From contig NC_091665.1 of NCBI RefSeq assembly GCF_042453785.1, positions 29,250,501 through 29,314,500 on the forward strand: DNA of 64,000 nucleotides, written 5' to 3'. Both the position numbers and the translations under genes were made by a program. The notes under the pieces were generated by a model that was given only the letters and a program-made list of their open reading frames with translations, did not search any database and was not told where the DNA came from. Positions within the stretch are counted from its first letter, which is position 1, and every line of letters begins with the position of its first letter. Below, piece after piece: positions 23,581-34,605 of this stretch. The DNA is from Malus domestica. Lineage: Eukaryota; Streptophyta; Magnoliopsida; Rosales; Rosaceae.

Positions 23581-24740
23581 TGGGCCGAGTTAGGAGTTAT
23601 TCTCGACCTGGCAGTATGTTTCTAGAATCATCGCGAATTTTAGTTATTATGGGCTGCTTGGTTAAGTCCGGCCGAGTCCTAGTATGAGGCGGATTGATGG
23701 GGTAAGTCGAATTCGAATCCTAGTATAACAAAAAGTCTTAATAGGATGAGGATGCTGAGATTTAAGAGGTGAATGTGGCTGGATAAAGAGGTTGGTTCAA
23801 AGCCCTAATGGAGGCAGGATTGGTCGAGACCTGGTGGATTAGGTTAAGGAATCCTAATCTGAGTATAGTTATGGTTCGGCCATGATAAGATTGGCTGCTA
23901 TAAATAAAAAGGGGTTGCATCATTCTAAGGCTCTCCAACTCAACACACAAACTGCCTTACACAAACTCTCGCTCTACGCAAAACCTCTCAACAACCTTGA
24001 GATTTTTATTTTCTTTTTGGTTGACACATCTTCATTTTGGATAAACAGCACTGTGAAGGCAACCGGCGAACACCTTCAGTTTGGATAAACAACACTGTTG
24101 TCATAGAATCAGCTGACCACAGAGCACTTTCAGTTTGGATAAACAGCACTGCGTCAAGGCTAATGATTAATTATCCAAGTTTCGGTCGAGAAGGATTTTC
24201 AAATCCCTATTGGCAGAGGTCATCGCATTAGCCTTCTCGGCGAAGTGAGGTGTTACACATTACTGGGCTCGGCGCATTGAACGTCGAGTTGTTTTATGAT
24301 TGGATATTCACAAGTAAGTTTTAGAGTTCGGCATTCTGATGGCCGAACCACATTCACCATCAAGACATATATCTCTTTTGAGTACTTGTGTCCGTATAGT
24401 TTGGAGCCAGTTCAGCATGCTTATACTCTTACAAATATAATCACCATGACCGAACCCGGCGCCGACGGTCCGTGAACTTCGCCAGACTAGCAGCCTTGTC
24501 TTCAGGCTCTAGAACCCGAAGGCCGAGACATGTTCCTTCCTTGGCCGCAGTCGCAAGATCAAGAAGTCAGCAACGCGCTCAACGCAATATCAACAAATTT
24601 TACTCCCCGACCGAGTTCGACCGTCGAGTTGGCATGCCCCGCACACAACCGAATGACGTAGTTAGCTCATTAGTTACTCAGCTTGCATGCCACGTAAGCT
24701 TGGTAGTTTTTAGGGTCAACACAAACTCAAAATTTTCTTA
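23581..24740 (+). mobile_element. Probable gypsy LTR and leader remnant
   Basis: A promoter-like CTATAAATAAAAAGG at 23899 is followed by a CTCTCCAACTC leader and three copies of a CAGTTTGGATAAACARCACTG motif (24026-24155). ATGACCGAACCCGGCGCCGACG at about 24446, then an Arg/Ser-rich frame (24472-24741, FARLAALSSGSRTRRPRH), resemble the leader and gag start of gypsy elements whose PBS region contains GGCGCC. LTR ends and partners are not visible, so this is tentative. Confidence 0.42.
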
Positions 24741-25240
24741 AAAATTGAAGTTGTGCAATCAAAATTTAACTTTTATCGTCTTGCAAGTGATGCATACGAT
24801 TTTTCTTTTCAATATAGTATAATTCAGAATCAGAATCTCGTTTGTAATCAAAATAAAAATAACTTTTATGGTCTTATTCTCTAAATTAAGCATATTGTTT
24901 TCATATTTAAGAAAGGTCAAGGATTTCATACTCAACCCCATAGCCTCCAAAAGGCAAGCCAATAACTTCAGGATCCAACCTAATTCTGCCTTCCCTAAAA
25001 ACCTATATTCCATATGTGTCCCTTCCTTGTTGGTCCTCCAAATGGAAACAGCATAAATGCCACGTCGTATCGGACCAAATGCATGCCCAATCCCCCCTCA
25101 AAACCCTCACACTCTTTACCCCCAACACCACGCACAAAAAACACACAACATAAATTCTGTGTCTTTTTTTGCTCTGCCAGTTTCTCTTCTTTCTCTAGAA
25201 GGGGACCGATCGGGCGCGCGGCTGTGCCACCAGATTTACG

Positions 25241-28012
25241 ATGGGGAGGAGGAGGAGCTCGCCGGTGAACAAGCTGTTTCAATGGGTGAGGAGGCAGTCA
25301 ATCAAAGTCAAGGTTTGTCTGGGTAGCCTGCTGGCATTGTGTGCTTTGGTGGCACTGAGGTTTTGGGTGAAGAATCACAACTACTTTTTCATTGCCTCTG
25401 AAGTCGTGCATGTCGTCGGGATAGTCGTCCTCATTTACAAGCTCACTACTCAGAAGACTTGCTCAGGTATCCAAGCCCTTTCAATTGCTCAATTCTTCAT
25501 AATTTAATTTTTTTTATTTGGGATACTATTTGAGTTCTTGGATTTTTATTGATTTGATTTGTCATGATTTATGCTGGTTTGGAATCGGTTCGTTTTTGTA
25601 TCCAATTTTTAATATCACTAGAGTCACATGCCTCAAGCCCTATATTGGGAGAGTAACTTTAGCCGATAAATTTTATAAATAGTCAATTTCTTTCCTAGCG
25701 TTAGATTTTAATATTTTTCATCCAATTTTCCATTCTTTTTTCTCCCCAGTTATCTTGTATTGTTCACGTGATCAAAGTTGATAGAAAAATGGATGAAATT
25801 TTTCAAAATATAGCGTCAGAGGAAAATTGGCTATTTATAAAAGTTTAAATGAGTAATTGACTAAAATTAAAGTTCAAGGGGGAAATTAGATAACTATAAA
25901 AGTTCATGGTGTAATCGGCTAAAATTAAAGTTTATTTGGGAAACTGACAGCTCTATGCAAGTTCATGGAGTAAATCGACAAATATGTCAGTAAATTACCT
26001 CTGTAAATTATAAAATTATTAGGATGATGTTATTGGCACTCCAAATATACCATCATGCACTCTTTTTTATACAAATATTCCCTATGTTTAATAAATTTGG
26101 AGTATCAATCTCATTCATTATTGTGGTAAATAAATCGAAAGTAAGTACGGCTCATGATTCTGCAGTACAATTATTCAATTGATTAATCTGACCTCTAATT
26201 TGATCCGGTAGTTCGAGTTTAATCTTACCTCTCATTTGATCAAGTGGTTAAATTCGAGTTTAATCTGACCTATCATTTATCAGGTAGTTAAATGAGTTAA
26301 CATTCTAAGTAATCGTTTCAAAGTAATACATTTGTTAATTATCAGCTTTAGTGCATATATATTTTCAATGTGCCAAGTTCTTTGGCTAATCAGTTGGTAT
26401 CTATTACATTCTCAGGTCTTTCCCTGAAGACTCAGGAACTCACAGCTCTCTTCCTAGCAGTAAGATTATTTTGCAGTACCATGATGGAGGGCGACATTCA
26501 CACTGTGCTCGATTTTTCTACGCTCGTTTCAACAGTGTGGGTTATATACATGATACAGTTTAAATTGAAGTCAACCCACATCAAGGAACTGGACAATTTT
26601 CGCTTATATTATGTGGTAAATCTTTAATCTGCTGCTGTTATTAGTATCAATTTTATATTAATCTCCCTTTGTCTTAAGTGTTTGTGTATATATATCGGCC
26701 AGTATAGTTTGAAGAGAAAATGCATATATGTATACATGTGCGTACCCTACATTTCATATGTTGATTCATCAATATCATATGCTTCGTATATGTAGGAATT
26801 ATTTGATGACAATATTAAAACACTGGTGCTATTAACAAAAAATTTCGAGTGAGACTAAATTGGGGACGTAAAATTGCTTATTATTTGTACTTTCTTTTCC
26901 CTACGATGCATCTCCATAGCATGATTTGCCATTGCCCCATGTAATAAAACCAAATGGCGTCTCCTTACAAACCGTACATAGGAAAAGAAAATTAGGCTTC
27001 CGATTTGAGAAGATTTGAAGCTGCTTCCATGTGCATGATGAGTTGCTTTAACTCTGGCCACCTCAATCCACTGTTCATAGTTCATACCCCTTACTGACAA
27101 TGTGCAATGATATTGAATGTACGTATTTGCTCTGCTTCAACTTTGAAGCAAAGAAGTTGGAATTTACATTGCTACTTTATAAAAGGTACAAGATTTTTAT
27201 ACTTGTTTTTTACCACAAAAACCGCAACTTAATTTCATTTGAATTGCAGGTGGTGCCTGCTGCTGTCCTTGGCGTGCTTGTCCACCCGTATACACTATAT
27301 AACCGCATCAGTCGAATCCTTTGGGCATTTAGTGCATACATGGAAGCCGTTTCGGTACTGCCTCAACTCCGTTTGATGCAGAATGCGAAGGTTGCGATTA
27401 CATCAGATTAAAGCTCTTGAACCACTCATTTACCAGATCAATTGATCTTTGTTTTCTTCTGATGATGATTTGCTTTCAGATGATCGAACCATTTACCTCG
27501 CATTACGTATTTGCATTGGGCATTTCAAGGTTCTTGGCGTGTGCTCATTGGATTATTCAGGTTAGGCATGACTTCTTGCCGATCTACGAGACTAGAGGGA
27601 GGTATATACTTGTACATACATAACAACGTGTATCGGAATAATGCAATACTTTGCCATTCTCTTGCAGATCTACGAGACTAGAGGAGGATATATATTTTTA
27701 GTCGGGAGCGGGTATTTCTGGATTTTGGCAGTTTTCCTCTGTGAGATGGTCCAAACATTCATCTTAGCTGACTTTTGTTACTACTACATAAAGAGGTAAG
27801 TCGCGAAGAAGAAAAATCTCGTATTCAACCCCTTCTCGTACATTCAGCCCCTCGCTTAATACGATCGTTTTTGTTAGCGGGAGCTTGTATACAATGCTTT
27901 ACACTCTAATTACCAACCCCGACTCCGATGTTCGCATAACCCTTTGAACACTTATTCTGTGTTTCACAGTAAAATGGAAGGGCAGCTGGTAATGAGGATG
28001 CCTCCGGTCTAG
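25241..28012 (+). CDS. ERD2-like protein (ER lumen protein-retaining receptor family)
   Basis: Six exons: 25241-25466, 26416-26615, 27250-27390, 27480-27560, 27668-27795, 27970-28012. All have GT-AG borders and joined phases, giving 272 aa. After a basic start (MGRRRSSPVNKLFQWVRRQ) come seven hydrophobic segments. Family stretches include LSLKTQELTALFL, QLRLMQNAK, EPFTSHYVFALGISRFLACAHW, and GYFWILAVFLCEMVQTFILADFCYYY. True KDEL receptors of this family are about 215 aa and recycle escaped ER proteins from the Golgi. The ~272 aa plant-specific subgroup has a longer N-terminus and its ligand is not established, so I call it ERD2-like rather than a KDEL receptor. The start ATG is the only one in frame with the anchor. 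Part of exon 5 is duplicated in intron 4. Confidence 0.92.
27581..27693 (+). repeat. Duplicated exon-5 start inside intron 4
   Basis: GATCTACGAGACTAGAGG and the following bases occur at 27581-27608 and again at 27667-27693, where they form the acceptor and start of exon 5 of the ERD2-like gene. The first copy lacks an AG acceptor directly before it (CTTGCCG), so it is probably not used. Confidence 0.85.
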
Positions 28013-28311
28013 GATTACTCCCGCCATCAGTTTTCGGATGACTATACAAACATCATGTGACATGAGGAAGCAAACGAGGAAACCAAGCTATTTAATGACC
28101 ATTTTCTTTTTTTTTCTTTATTTATGCTTTTGGGTGTCGTAAGACATGGTTAGTACAAAACAAAAGAAAAGGAAAACCGAAAGACCAGAGTTGTTGTGGT
28201 TTATATTTTTTTTTTCACTCATCATATGTACAGATGAATTTTGTTGTGGTCAGTCGCATACACGCATTGATTATTTATGAGATGTGAATCTCACACCATT
28301 AGTAGTCATGG

Positions 28312-28820
28312 TCTAAAATATCCATAATATCCCGATATTTCCATCGAAATTTCCGTGTTTTTTTACTACCGATATTTTTTTGAACTACCGATATTTCCGA
28401 TATCATCGATATTTTAGACCTTGCTAAGTCACTCATGTATCTTACCATGCAATGTATAAAGTGTAAAATATTGTACTAATTCATTATATATAAATGATTA
28501 TGGTGTGCTTAAACTTCTTTCATTAATTACTACATATTTTCTACACTCACAATGTTTGCCAGCTCGCTATATAATCAACTTAAATCAGTTATATCTATCA
28601 TGCAATGCATTTCCTTCCAATTTTTTGTGATAAACTAATAGATAATTGACTAAATAAACATCCTTCAAAGTTTCAATAAAAAATTTCCAAGTTTTTCTTA
28701 CAATTTTCATGGTTTTTATTCAATTTTTATCGATATCAATAATACCCCGATATTTCCATCGAAATTTCCGTGTTTTTGAACTATCGATATTTCCGATATC
28801 ATCGATATTTTATATCTTGG
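28312..28820. repeat. Direct repeat of ~95 bp, CGATAT-rich
   Basis: The block CCCGATATTTCCATCGAAAT ... GATATCATCGATATTTT occurs at about 28330-28420 and 28745-28813. Both copies contain short palindromes. The element type is unknown. Confidence 0.7.
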
Positions 28821-28900
28821 TAGTCATACATCACACTTGCCTGTTGGCGATGGATGTAGCTACGTCAGCTCCACAAGTAGATACCTATGAATTCAGCTAA

Positions 28901-29374
28901 AGTCATCTCCAATTAAAGGGTCTAGAGGGCCAAAGGATCGAAAATAATCTGAAAACCGTCTCCAACCGAAGGTTAGGCCAAAGGGCCTATGGGCCCTACC
29001 AGGCCAAAACCAGCCAATCAGGCTAGCGGGCTGGCCATCTCTAGCCAGCCCACTTTTTTTCTTTTTTCTTTTTTGATGCTTTTTTTTTATTTTTAAATTT
29101 CTAATTTTTTTCCTACACTATTTCTCACATATTTTTCACCATTTCATACTATCCTACCTTATTTTATTTCAATTCTTCACATTTCATACTATAATCCTTT
29201 GACCCTTGGTTGGAGATGATTTTTTGTCATAGGGCTATGTTTGACATATGATCATCTAGTCACTCAGTTGGAGATAATAAAAAATATGATCAGTCATTGT
29301 TTATTAAAATATTAATTTTTTAAAATACCAGAGGGCTAAAGCAAGTTCACTGTCTCGTGCAGTTGGAGATGGCC
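28901..29374. mobile_element. PIF/Harbinger-type MITE, 474 bp
   Basis: Terminal AGTCATCTCCAA and TTGGAGATGGCC are imperfect inverted repeats, bracketed by TAA (28898-28900 and 29375-29377). A 3 bp TAA/TTA target is typical of PIF/Harbinger. It is non-coding and lies 0.9 kb downstream of the ERD2-like gene. Confidence 0.72.
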
Positions 29375-29632
29375 TAAACTCAATTGCTCACACACAATTG
29401 ACTGGACAATATGTAAGTCTCACTAGAAATTACTCACATGCGTGTTGCTGGAAATAATTACTGACATTTATCTGACTATTTATGAGATGTGCGCCCATCA
29501 TGCGTCGATGATAAGAAATTGCTAAAATCCAACGTGCATAAACAGTCAAACATTACTTAAGTGCATTTATGTGGCTCTATTCAAACACCTTGCCGACACC
29601 CATGTGTCTCTAAAAAATCCTAATTTTATGAA

Positions 29633-29818
29633 GGCCTAATCGGATAAATGGTCCCCGTGGTCAACAGGTATTCGGATGATAGCCCCTGTGGTAAAAAAAT
29701 TCGGATTTAAACCCCTGTGGTCTAAGTCTGTTAGGATTTATGCCCTTCGGTTAAATAATGCTGACGTGGTTGCCACATATATGCCACGTGGCAAAAATAA
29801 TAATTTTTAAAATACCTG

Positions 29819-29851
<33 letters not shown>

Positions 29852-30054
29852 GCAGAAACCCAGAAAATCCCCCCCGCCCTCCGCCCTCCGCCCTCCGCCC
29901 GTTCCCCCACCCCGCCGGACTTCTTCTCCTTCTTCTTCTTCTTCTTCCCGCCGGAGACCAGCTCCCCCCCCCCCCGACGGAGCCCTCTCCCCGCGCGACC
30001 CTCCTCCCTCTCCTTCTTCCTTCTTCTTCTTCTTCCCGCCGGTCTCCCTGCGCG

Positions 30055-30085
<31 letters not shown>

Positions 30086-30235
30086 CTTGTTCTTCTTCTT
30101 CTTCTTCTTCTTGTTCTTCTTCTTCTTCTTCTTCTTCTTCCTGCCGGAGACTAGCTCCCCCCTCGCCGGAGCCGTCTCCTCGCGCCCTCCTCCCTCTCCC
30201 TCTTCCTTCTTCTTCTTGCAGATCCGGTTTGTTTG

Positions 30236-30268
<33 letters not shown>

Positions 30269-30507
30269 CAGGTTTTTTTTTTAAAAAAAAAAAAATTATT
30301 ATTTTGCCACGTGGCAGCCATTTGGCAGCCACGTGGCAGCCACATCAGCATTATTTAACAGAAATGTTTAAATCCTAACAGATTTAGACCACAGGGGTTT
30401 AAATCCTAACAGACTTAGACCACAGGGGTTTAAATCCGAATTTTTTTACCACAGGGGCTATCATCCGAATACCTTATGACCACGGGGACCATTTATCCAA
30501 TTAGGCC
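29633..30507. mobile_element. Mutator-like non-autonomous element, 875 bp, with pyrimidine core
   Basis: Exact 9 bp target duplication TTTTATGAA (29624-29632 and 30508-30516). Long inverted repeats of about 190 bp start GGCCTAATCGGATAAATGG; arms run at 29633-29825 and about 30265-30507. Both arms contain the G-box palindrome GCCACGTGGC (29783, and twice on the right at 30306 and 30328). Between the arms, 29880-30220 on the + strand is almost pure pyrimidine with CTT and CCG runs, bracketed by a poly-A and a poly-T tract. The long open frames through it are low-complexity and not genes. Confidence 0.9.
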
Positions 30508-30984
30508 TTTTATGAAAGTCTCCTGGCCCACGGTGACTTATGACTCCCCAAAAACGACACATGGCAACCAACCATCGTTCGTTAGAAAGGCCAATTCCTT
30601 CCCTACGACACCAAAAAAAAAAAACCGAGCCAAATTTCTGCCCCCACCGCTTCCATAAAACAATATAACGGCAACGTAGATCTAAATGGTCATATTGGAT
30701 CCTTGAGAACGAGAAATTTTTAATTGTGATAAGAATACAGATGATATATCACGTAGTTTTATGTAAGTAATGAAAAATTTTAATGTTTAAATTATTAACA
30801 TTTTAACACATATAACCCACTATTTCTATAAGAACCATGATGTATCATCTCGTATGACGGTCACACTGAAAACTCTCTGTTGGAACCATCTGAAGCGTCG
30901 GTTATACGCATTTCAAACCTGGTGTATGCGCTACACACCACCTTGTCTTCTCCTTTTAGAAACAAACTCATCTCCCGAGACGCC

Positions 30985-31595
30985 GCCACGTGTCCAATGC
31001 CTTACGTAGACAACCGACTCCAACCACTCCTCTTCCACCGCGTGTCGGCATCACCGTACATGAACCACCTCACACTTCAACATCATTTTCCGTAAAAGGG
31101 GCGGACCAAATTGACGTTGTTGAGCTGTGATGCGCCACGTTTCGACCTTTGCTTCATGGGACAAGGCCCCAGACAGATACCCGACTACGACACGTGTCGA
31201 CCAAGTACATTGCCACGCAGACTTTGCTTTCCTGGGATACCTGGACTGAAAAGGACGGTTGAGATTCGCGGGTGACAGGCTGACTGATTTTACGGAGCTC
31301 TCCGCCTATCCGCTGTTAATTTCACGGGAGCCAGGCGCGTACGCGTGTCAGTCACCAAGTTCTTCATGCAAGTGTGCCACGTGGCGCGCGCTGCGAACCT
31401 ACGAGCGTGCGCCGAACTTCTCATTTCACTTGAGAAGAGATTGATTCCCGCTAAATTAACGTATTAACAGGAAAAACATGATTAGTTTTAGCGCTAAATT
31501 AGGATTAGTAGCTAATCCTTTTTGCTAAATATATTCAAAATATCCTACGTGTCCACCCACCGTCCCTGTCTCCTTCTGATTTTCTGCCACGTACA
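30985..31595 (+). promoter_or_regulatory. G-box/ABRE cluster upstream of the AFP gene
   Basis: ACGT-core sites lie within about 760 bp of the AFP start: CCACGTGTCC (30987), GCCACGTTTC (31134), GACACGTGTC (31189, palindrome), GCCACGTGGC (31376, palindrome), TACGTGTC (31546) and CCACGTAC (31587). ACGTG elements bind bZIP factors of the ABI5/ABF type, so ABA induction of the downstream repressor is plausible. This is inference from motif density. Confidence 0.6.
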
Positions 31596-31745
31596 GCTCT
31601 CAATCGCTTCGGTCCCCGGCTATTTCCCCGCTTTCCCCCTCTCTCTCAGAAATTCTGAACCTAAAAAACCCTAAAAGGATTTTCAGAGCAAACAAAAAAA
31701 ATGGACTGAAGCTTGAAGCTTTTTAAAATTTTGAGTTCTGCAAAA

Positions 31746-33102
31746 ATGGGAGAGGTATCCAAATCGGGATTGAAAGAGGAGGAGATTGAGCTGGATTTGG
31801 GGCTGTCGATCGGCGGCAGCTTTGGAAGGCCGGAGAACTCGAAGCTGGCCAACGGGTTCGATGTAGCTCCGAGAGAGAACGAGCACCAAACGCTGCCGTC
31901 CCAACCGCACGCGCCTTCTCCGTCGCCGATGGAACAGTCGGAGCCGGAGAGCGCTCGTCTGGATCCGCAGACGAAGCGGGAGATGCAGGCGTTGAGAAGG
32001 CAGGAAGCGAAGAGGAAGCGGGAGGAGAAGAAAATCCGGGGACTGAACGGTTCCCAAGCGGAAGAGCAGCCTGGGGTGAAGAAAGAGAGAACGGAGACGA
32101 ATGTGAATGTGATCAATCTGAATTTGAGCAACGGACAAAGGGAGCTGCGCTACCCGGTTCAGTACCCGTACCCGCCGGTCCATTTTGTTCCGTACACGAA
32201 TCCTTGCGTGATGCCGTGCTGGGGCCCAAGCGGCGGCGGGGGTTTTCGGCATTTTCAGGCGCATAAGCCGAAGTTGAATAACGGGTGTGAGAAGGAGCAG
32301 AATGGTGGATCGGGTAAAACGGCATCGGTAAATGGTGGGTCGGGTAAAACGGCGTCGGTAAATGGTGGGTTGGGTAAGAAACCGGCGTGGACAAATGTTT
32401 CACCAGTGTGTAGTTCCTCCAACGTGTCAGATAATCAAAGCGCAGCTTCTCATGAAGGTATGCTAAAATGTTTTTAACTCGGGAAATGATTTACGCACAC
32501 TCTTTTTGTTTATGCGTTTATTGTATTCATCCAAACGCCAGAAATAAAGGGTTTAACTCGGGAAATGATTCCGACTTTTTGGTTTTTGAAATTTCTTAGG
32601 TGGTGGAAGCAGTGAGAGCAGAAGCCATTCAGGCCAGAGCATACAAGAAAACATAGAGCCGGTTTCAAATTCCTTGGAATCCAATCCCAAAGGGAATGAA
32701 CAAAAACTGAATCCAAAAACAGAACCCAAATCAGAAAACGCGGAACCGGCTCCAATCCCAAAACCCAAGTCACCGAAACAAGAATCTTCTCCTCCATTTC
32801 CTCCACTGAAGGAAATTGCCAAACCGGACCCAATTTCCAAGCCTCCGAAACCCCCGATGAGCAAAAATGGCAGCAATGCGGTTTCCCTTCCCCAAATGCC
32901 TTACGTCTCGACGACCGGGACCGGCCCGAACGGGAAAACGGTTCATGGGTTGTTGTACAGATACACGAAATCTGAGATCACCATCGTGTGCGTCTGCCAT
33001 GGAACCGCATTCTCGCCGGCTGAATTCGTGCAGCATGCCGGAGGCACCGATGTTTCCCAGCCGCTGAGGCACATCACTGTGATCCCATCTGCTTTTGGAT
33101 GA
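31746..33102 (+). CDS. AFP: Ninja-family AFP (ABI5-binding protein) repressor
   Basis: Exon 1 31746-32457, intron 32458-32599, exon 2 32600-33102, giving 404 aa. The N-terminal EAR repression motif is at residues 15-21 (ELDLGLS; L-x-L-x-L). A basic nuclear-signal region RRQEAKRKREEKK follows at about residue 90. A Gly/Ser repeat comes next (NGGSGKTASV twice, then NGGLGKK), then a Pro/Lys/Ser-rich linker. The conserved C-terminal domain is residues 337-404 (MPYVSTTG, VHGLLYRY, CVCHGTAFSPAEFVQHAGG). Family members are nuclear adaptors: the EAR motif recruits TOPLESS co-repressors, and the C-terminal domain binds ABI5-type bZIPs (AFPs) or JAZ proteins (NINJA). Sequence fits the AFP side. An in-frame ATG at 31713 would add 11 residues; 31746 is preferred because MGEV leads directly into the acidic EAR segment. 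The upstream region is rich in ABRE-like sites. Confidence 0.92.
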
Positions 33103-33329
33103 TGAGCCGAGCTGAAAGATGACCGAGTTAAGTACTCGACCCTTTTCATTTCTTCTCATTTGCTAGCTAGTTTTCTCTTTTATTTTAATCGTGGCTGATG
33201 AGAATTGCTGGTATTAATGGGACTGGCAGGCTTACATTTTTTGCATTCGTCGTGTGTAAAGCTGCTAATCTAACTGTGATTAACGTACAGTTAACCTTTT
33301 TAGATCAGAAATTCCTGTACATGTTGTAC

Positions 33330-33528
33330 TGGTTTGGTACCGTGTGTCTTTATAAAAAATAGATATAAAAAAAAGCTAAGTTTAAAGAGATGTTTGGTAA
33401 ACACTTAAAAATAACTTATTTTCAGTTTTTGGTGAAAAAAAAACTAAAAACGTGAAGCAAAAAAAATAAGTTTATTCTCACAGCACAACAGAAGTAGTTT
33501 ATTTTAAAAGCACAGCAATACTAAACCA
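33330..33528. mobile_element. 199 bp MITE, copy 2
   Basis: TGGTTTGGTA at the left, TACTAAACCA at the right. It matches the 199 bp copy at 21899 in reverse orientation, including a GTGAAGCAAA/CTGCTTCAC segment. It lies about 230 bp past the AFP stop. Confidence 0.75.
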
Positions 33529-34014
33529 GCCCGTATGCCCCTTTTTTTTACTTTTTCAAGATTTTGCTCTTGTTAATGTTATCTAAATTCTTAACATTTA
33601 ACTTACTGCGCTTTAACTAAATCTTTGAAAACAACTATGAATAGTTTTTTGTTATTAGCGTGTACTCTTTCTTTTACATTTCTTCTACAACTCTTATACT
33701 ATTATACTTCCTTTTTCTTCCCTTTTTAACCACTTTCCTTGTACGTCAAGCACAAACAATAATAAATAGCTTCCTATTTTTTGGGCATTGCCCGCCGCTT
33801 AATCGAAATAACTCACAATCTTAGAGTTATAGTTAAAATTAACAGTTAGATTCAGTAGTTCCAATGGAGCTTTTGAAGTTGACCATTTTTCATCCCATCA
33901 TCGAGTGTCCCAATGGAGCATTTGAAGTTGTAAAGTGTAGATGGAGCTTGTAAAAATTGCGAGAGTCCGAGTCTGATTCCTTTGTATATGTTTATGAGCT
34001 ATATATTGTTGGGA

Positions 34015-34605
34015 AGGGAGTCAGCAGGAAGATACTTGAGTATGGAGATGTCGCTGAAGAATGTCACGGTGGCGGAGTTCAGTGGTTGTCCCTGGGTATT
34101 TAACTGGGAAGGACAACAATTTAAGTAAGAACTTCACTCGAAGGTTTTTCTTGGCATCGCAGGAGGTTGGCTACTAGTTTTGTGGGAAAAAAATCGTTCT
34201 TTTAAGGTTAAGCTCTTCGTGTTTGGGTGTATGGTATGTACGAGTGGAAGAATACGATATGTAGTGTTCATATTTTTTGTGCGCGGTATTTGAGTTGAGA
34301 GTATTCGCGTTACGTTTCGATCTCAAGATACGATATACGTCGAGTATGATACACGATTAGACCTGTCGTATATCTCATCTCATTTTATGGCGCCCGGTTA
34401 GACCTATCGCACCATTCCATCTTCGAGCATGATATAAAGTTAGACATGTCATATCTCTCGTTCTGTAAGGCTTTGAAATTCCAAATAGTTCGATGGAGGT
34501 GGCTGAATCCAACTGTAGAATTGAAGAGGTTCACAAGACGTTGCGTGGCTCACTTCTAAGAAGCCTTTGTGTAATATTCTCATGCCTCTAAATCTGTTCA
34601 TATAT
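34015..34605 (+). pseudogene. Fragmentary duplicate of the G3BP gene
   Basis: 34025-34180 aligns with exon 3 of the intact gene at 37.6 kb (AGGAAGATACTTGAGTATGG, GGGTATTTAACTGGGAAGGAC, TTTTTCTTGGCATCGCAGGA). 34507-34605 aligns with the exon 4/intron 4 junction region (38200-38330), including intronic ATTCTCATGCCTCTAAATCT. Stops and frameshifts are frequent. Because intron sequence is kept, this is a DNA-level duplicate, not a retrocopy. The middle (34190-34490) is unrelated. Confidence 0.72.

Noticed and set aside
24472-25326. Arg-rich and Pro-rich short + frames before the ERD2-like gene
   Set aside because: The first belongs to the gypsy leader remnant; the others overlap the leader of the ERD2-like gene in other frames.
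29751-30378. Two long overlapping open frames on opposite strands (193 and 206 codons)
   Set aside because: They translate CTT/AAG repeats and poly-A/T inside the MULE; low complexity, no domain, explained by the repeat.
31661-32264. Minus-strand frames of 156 and 193 codons
   Set aside because: Shadows of AFP exon 1; the + strand frame has the EAR motif and a conserved C-terminal domain.
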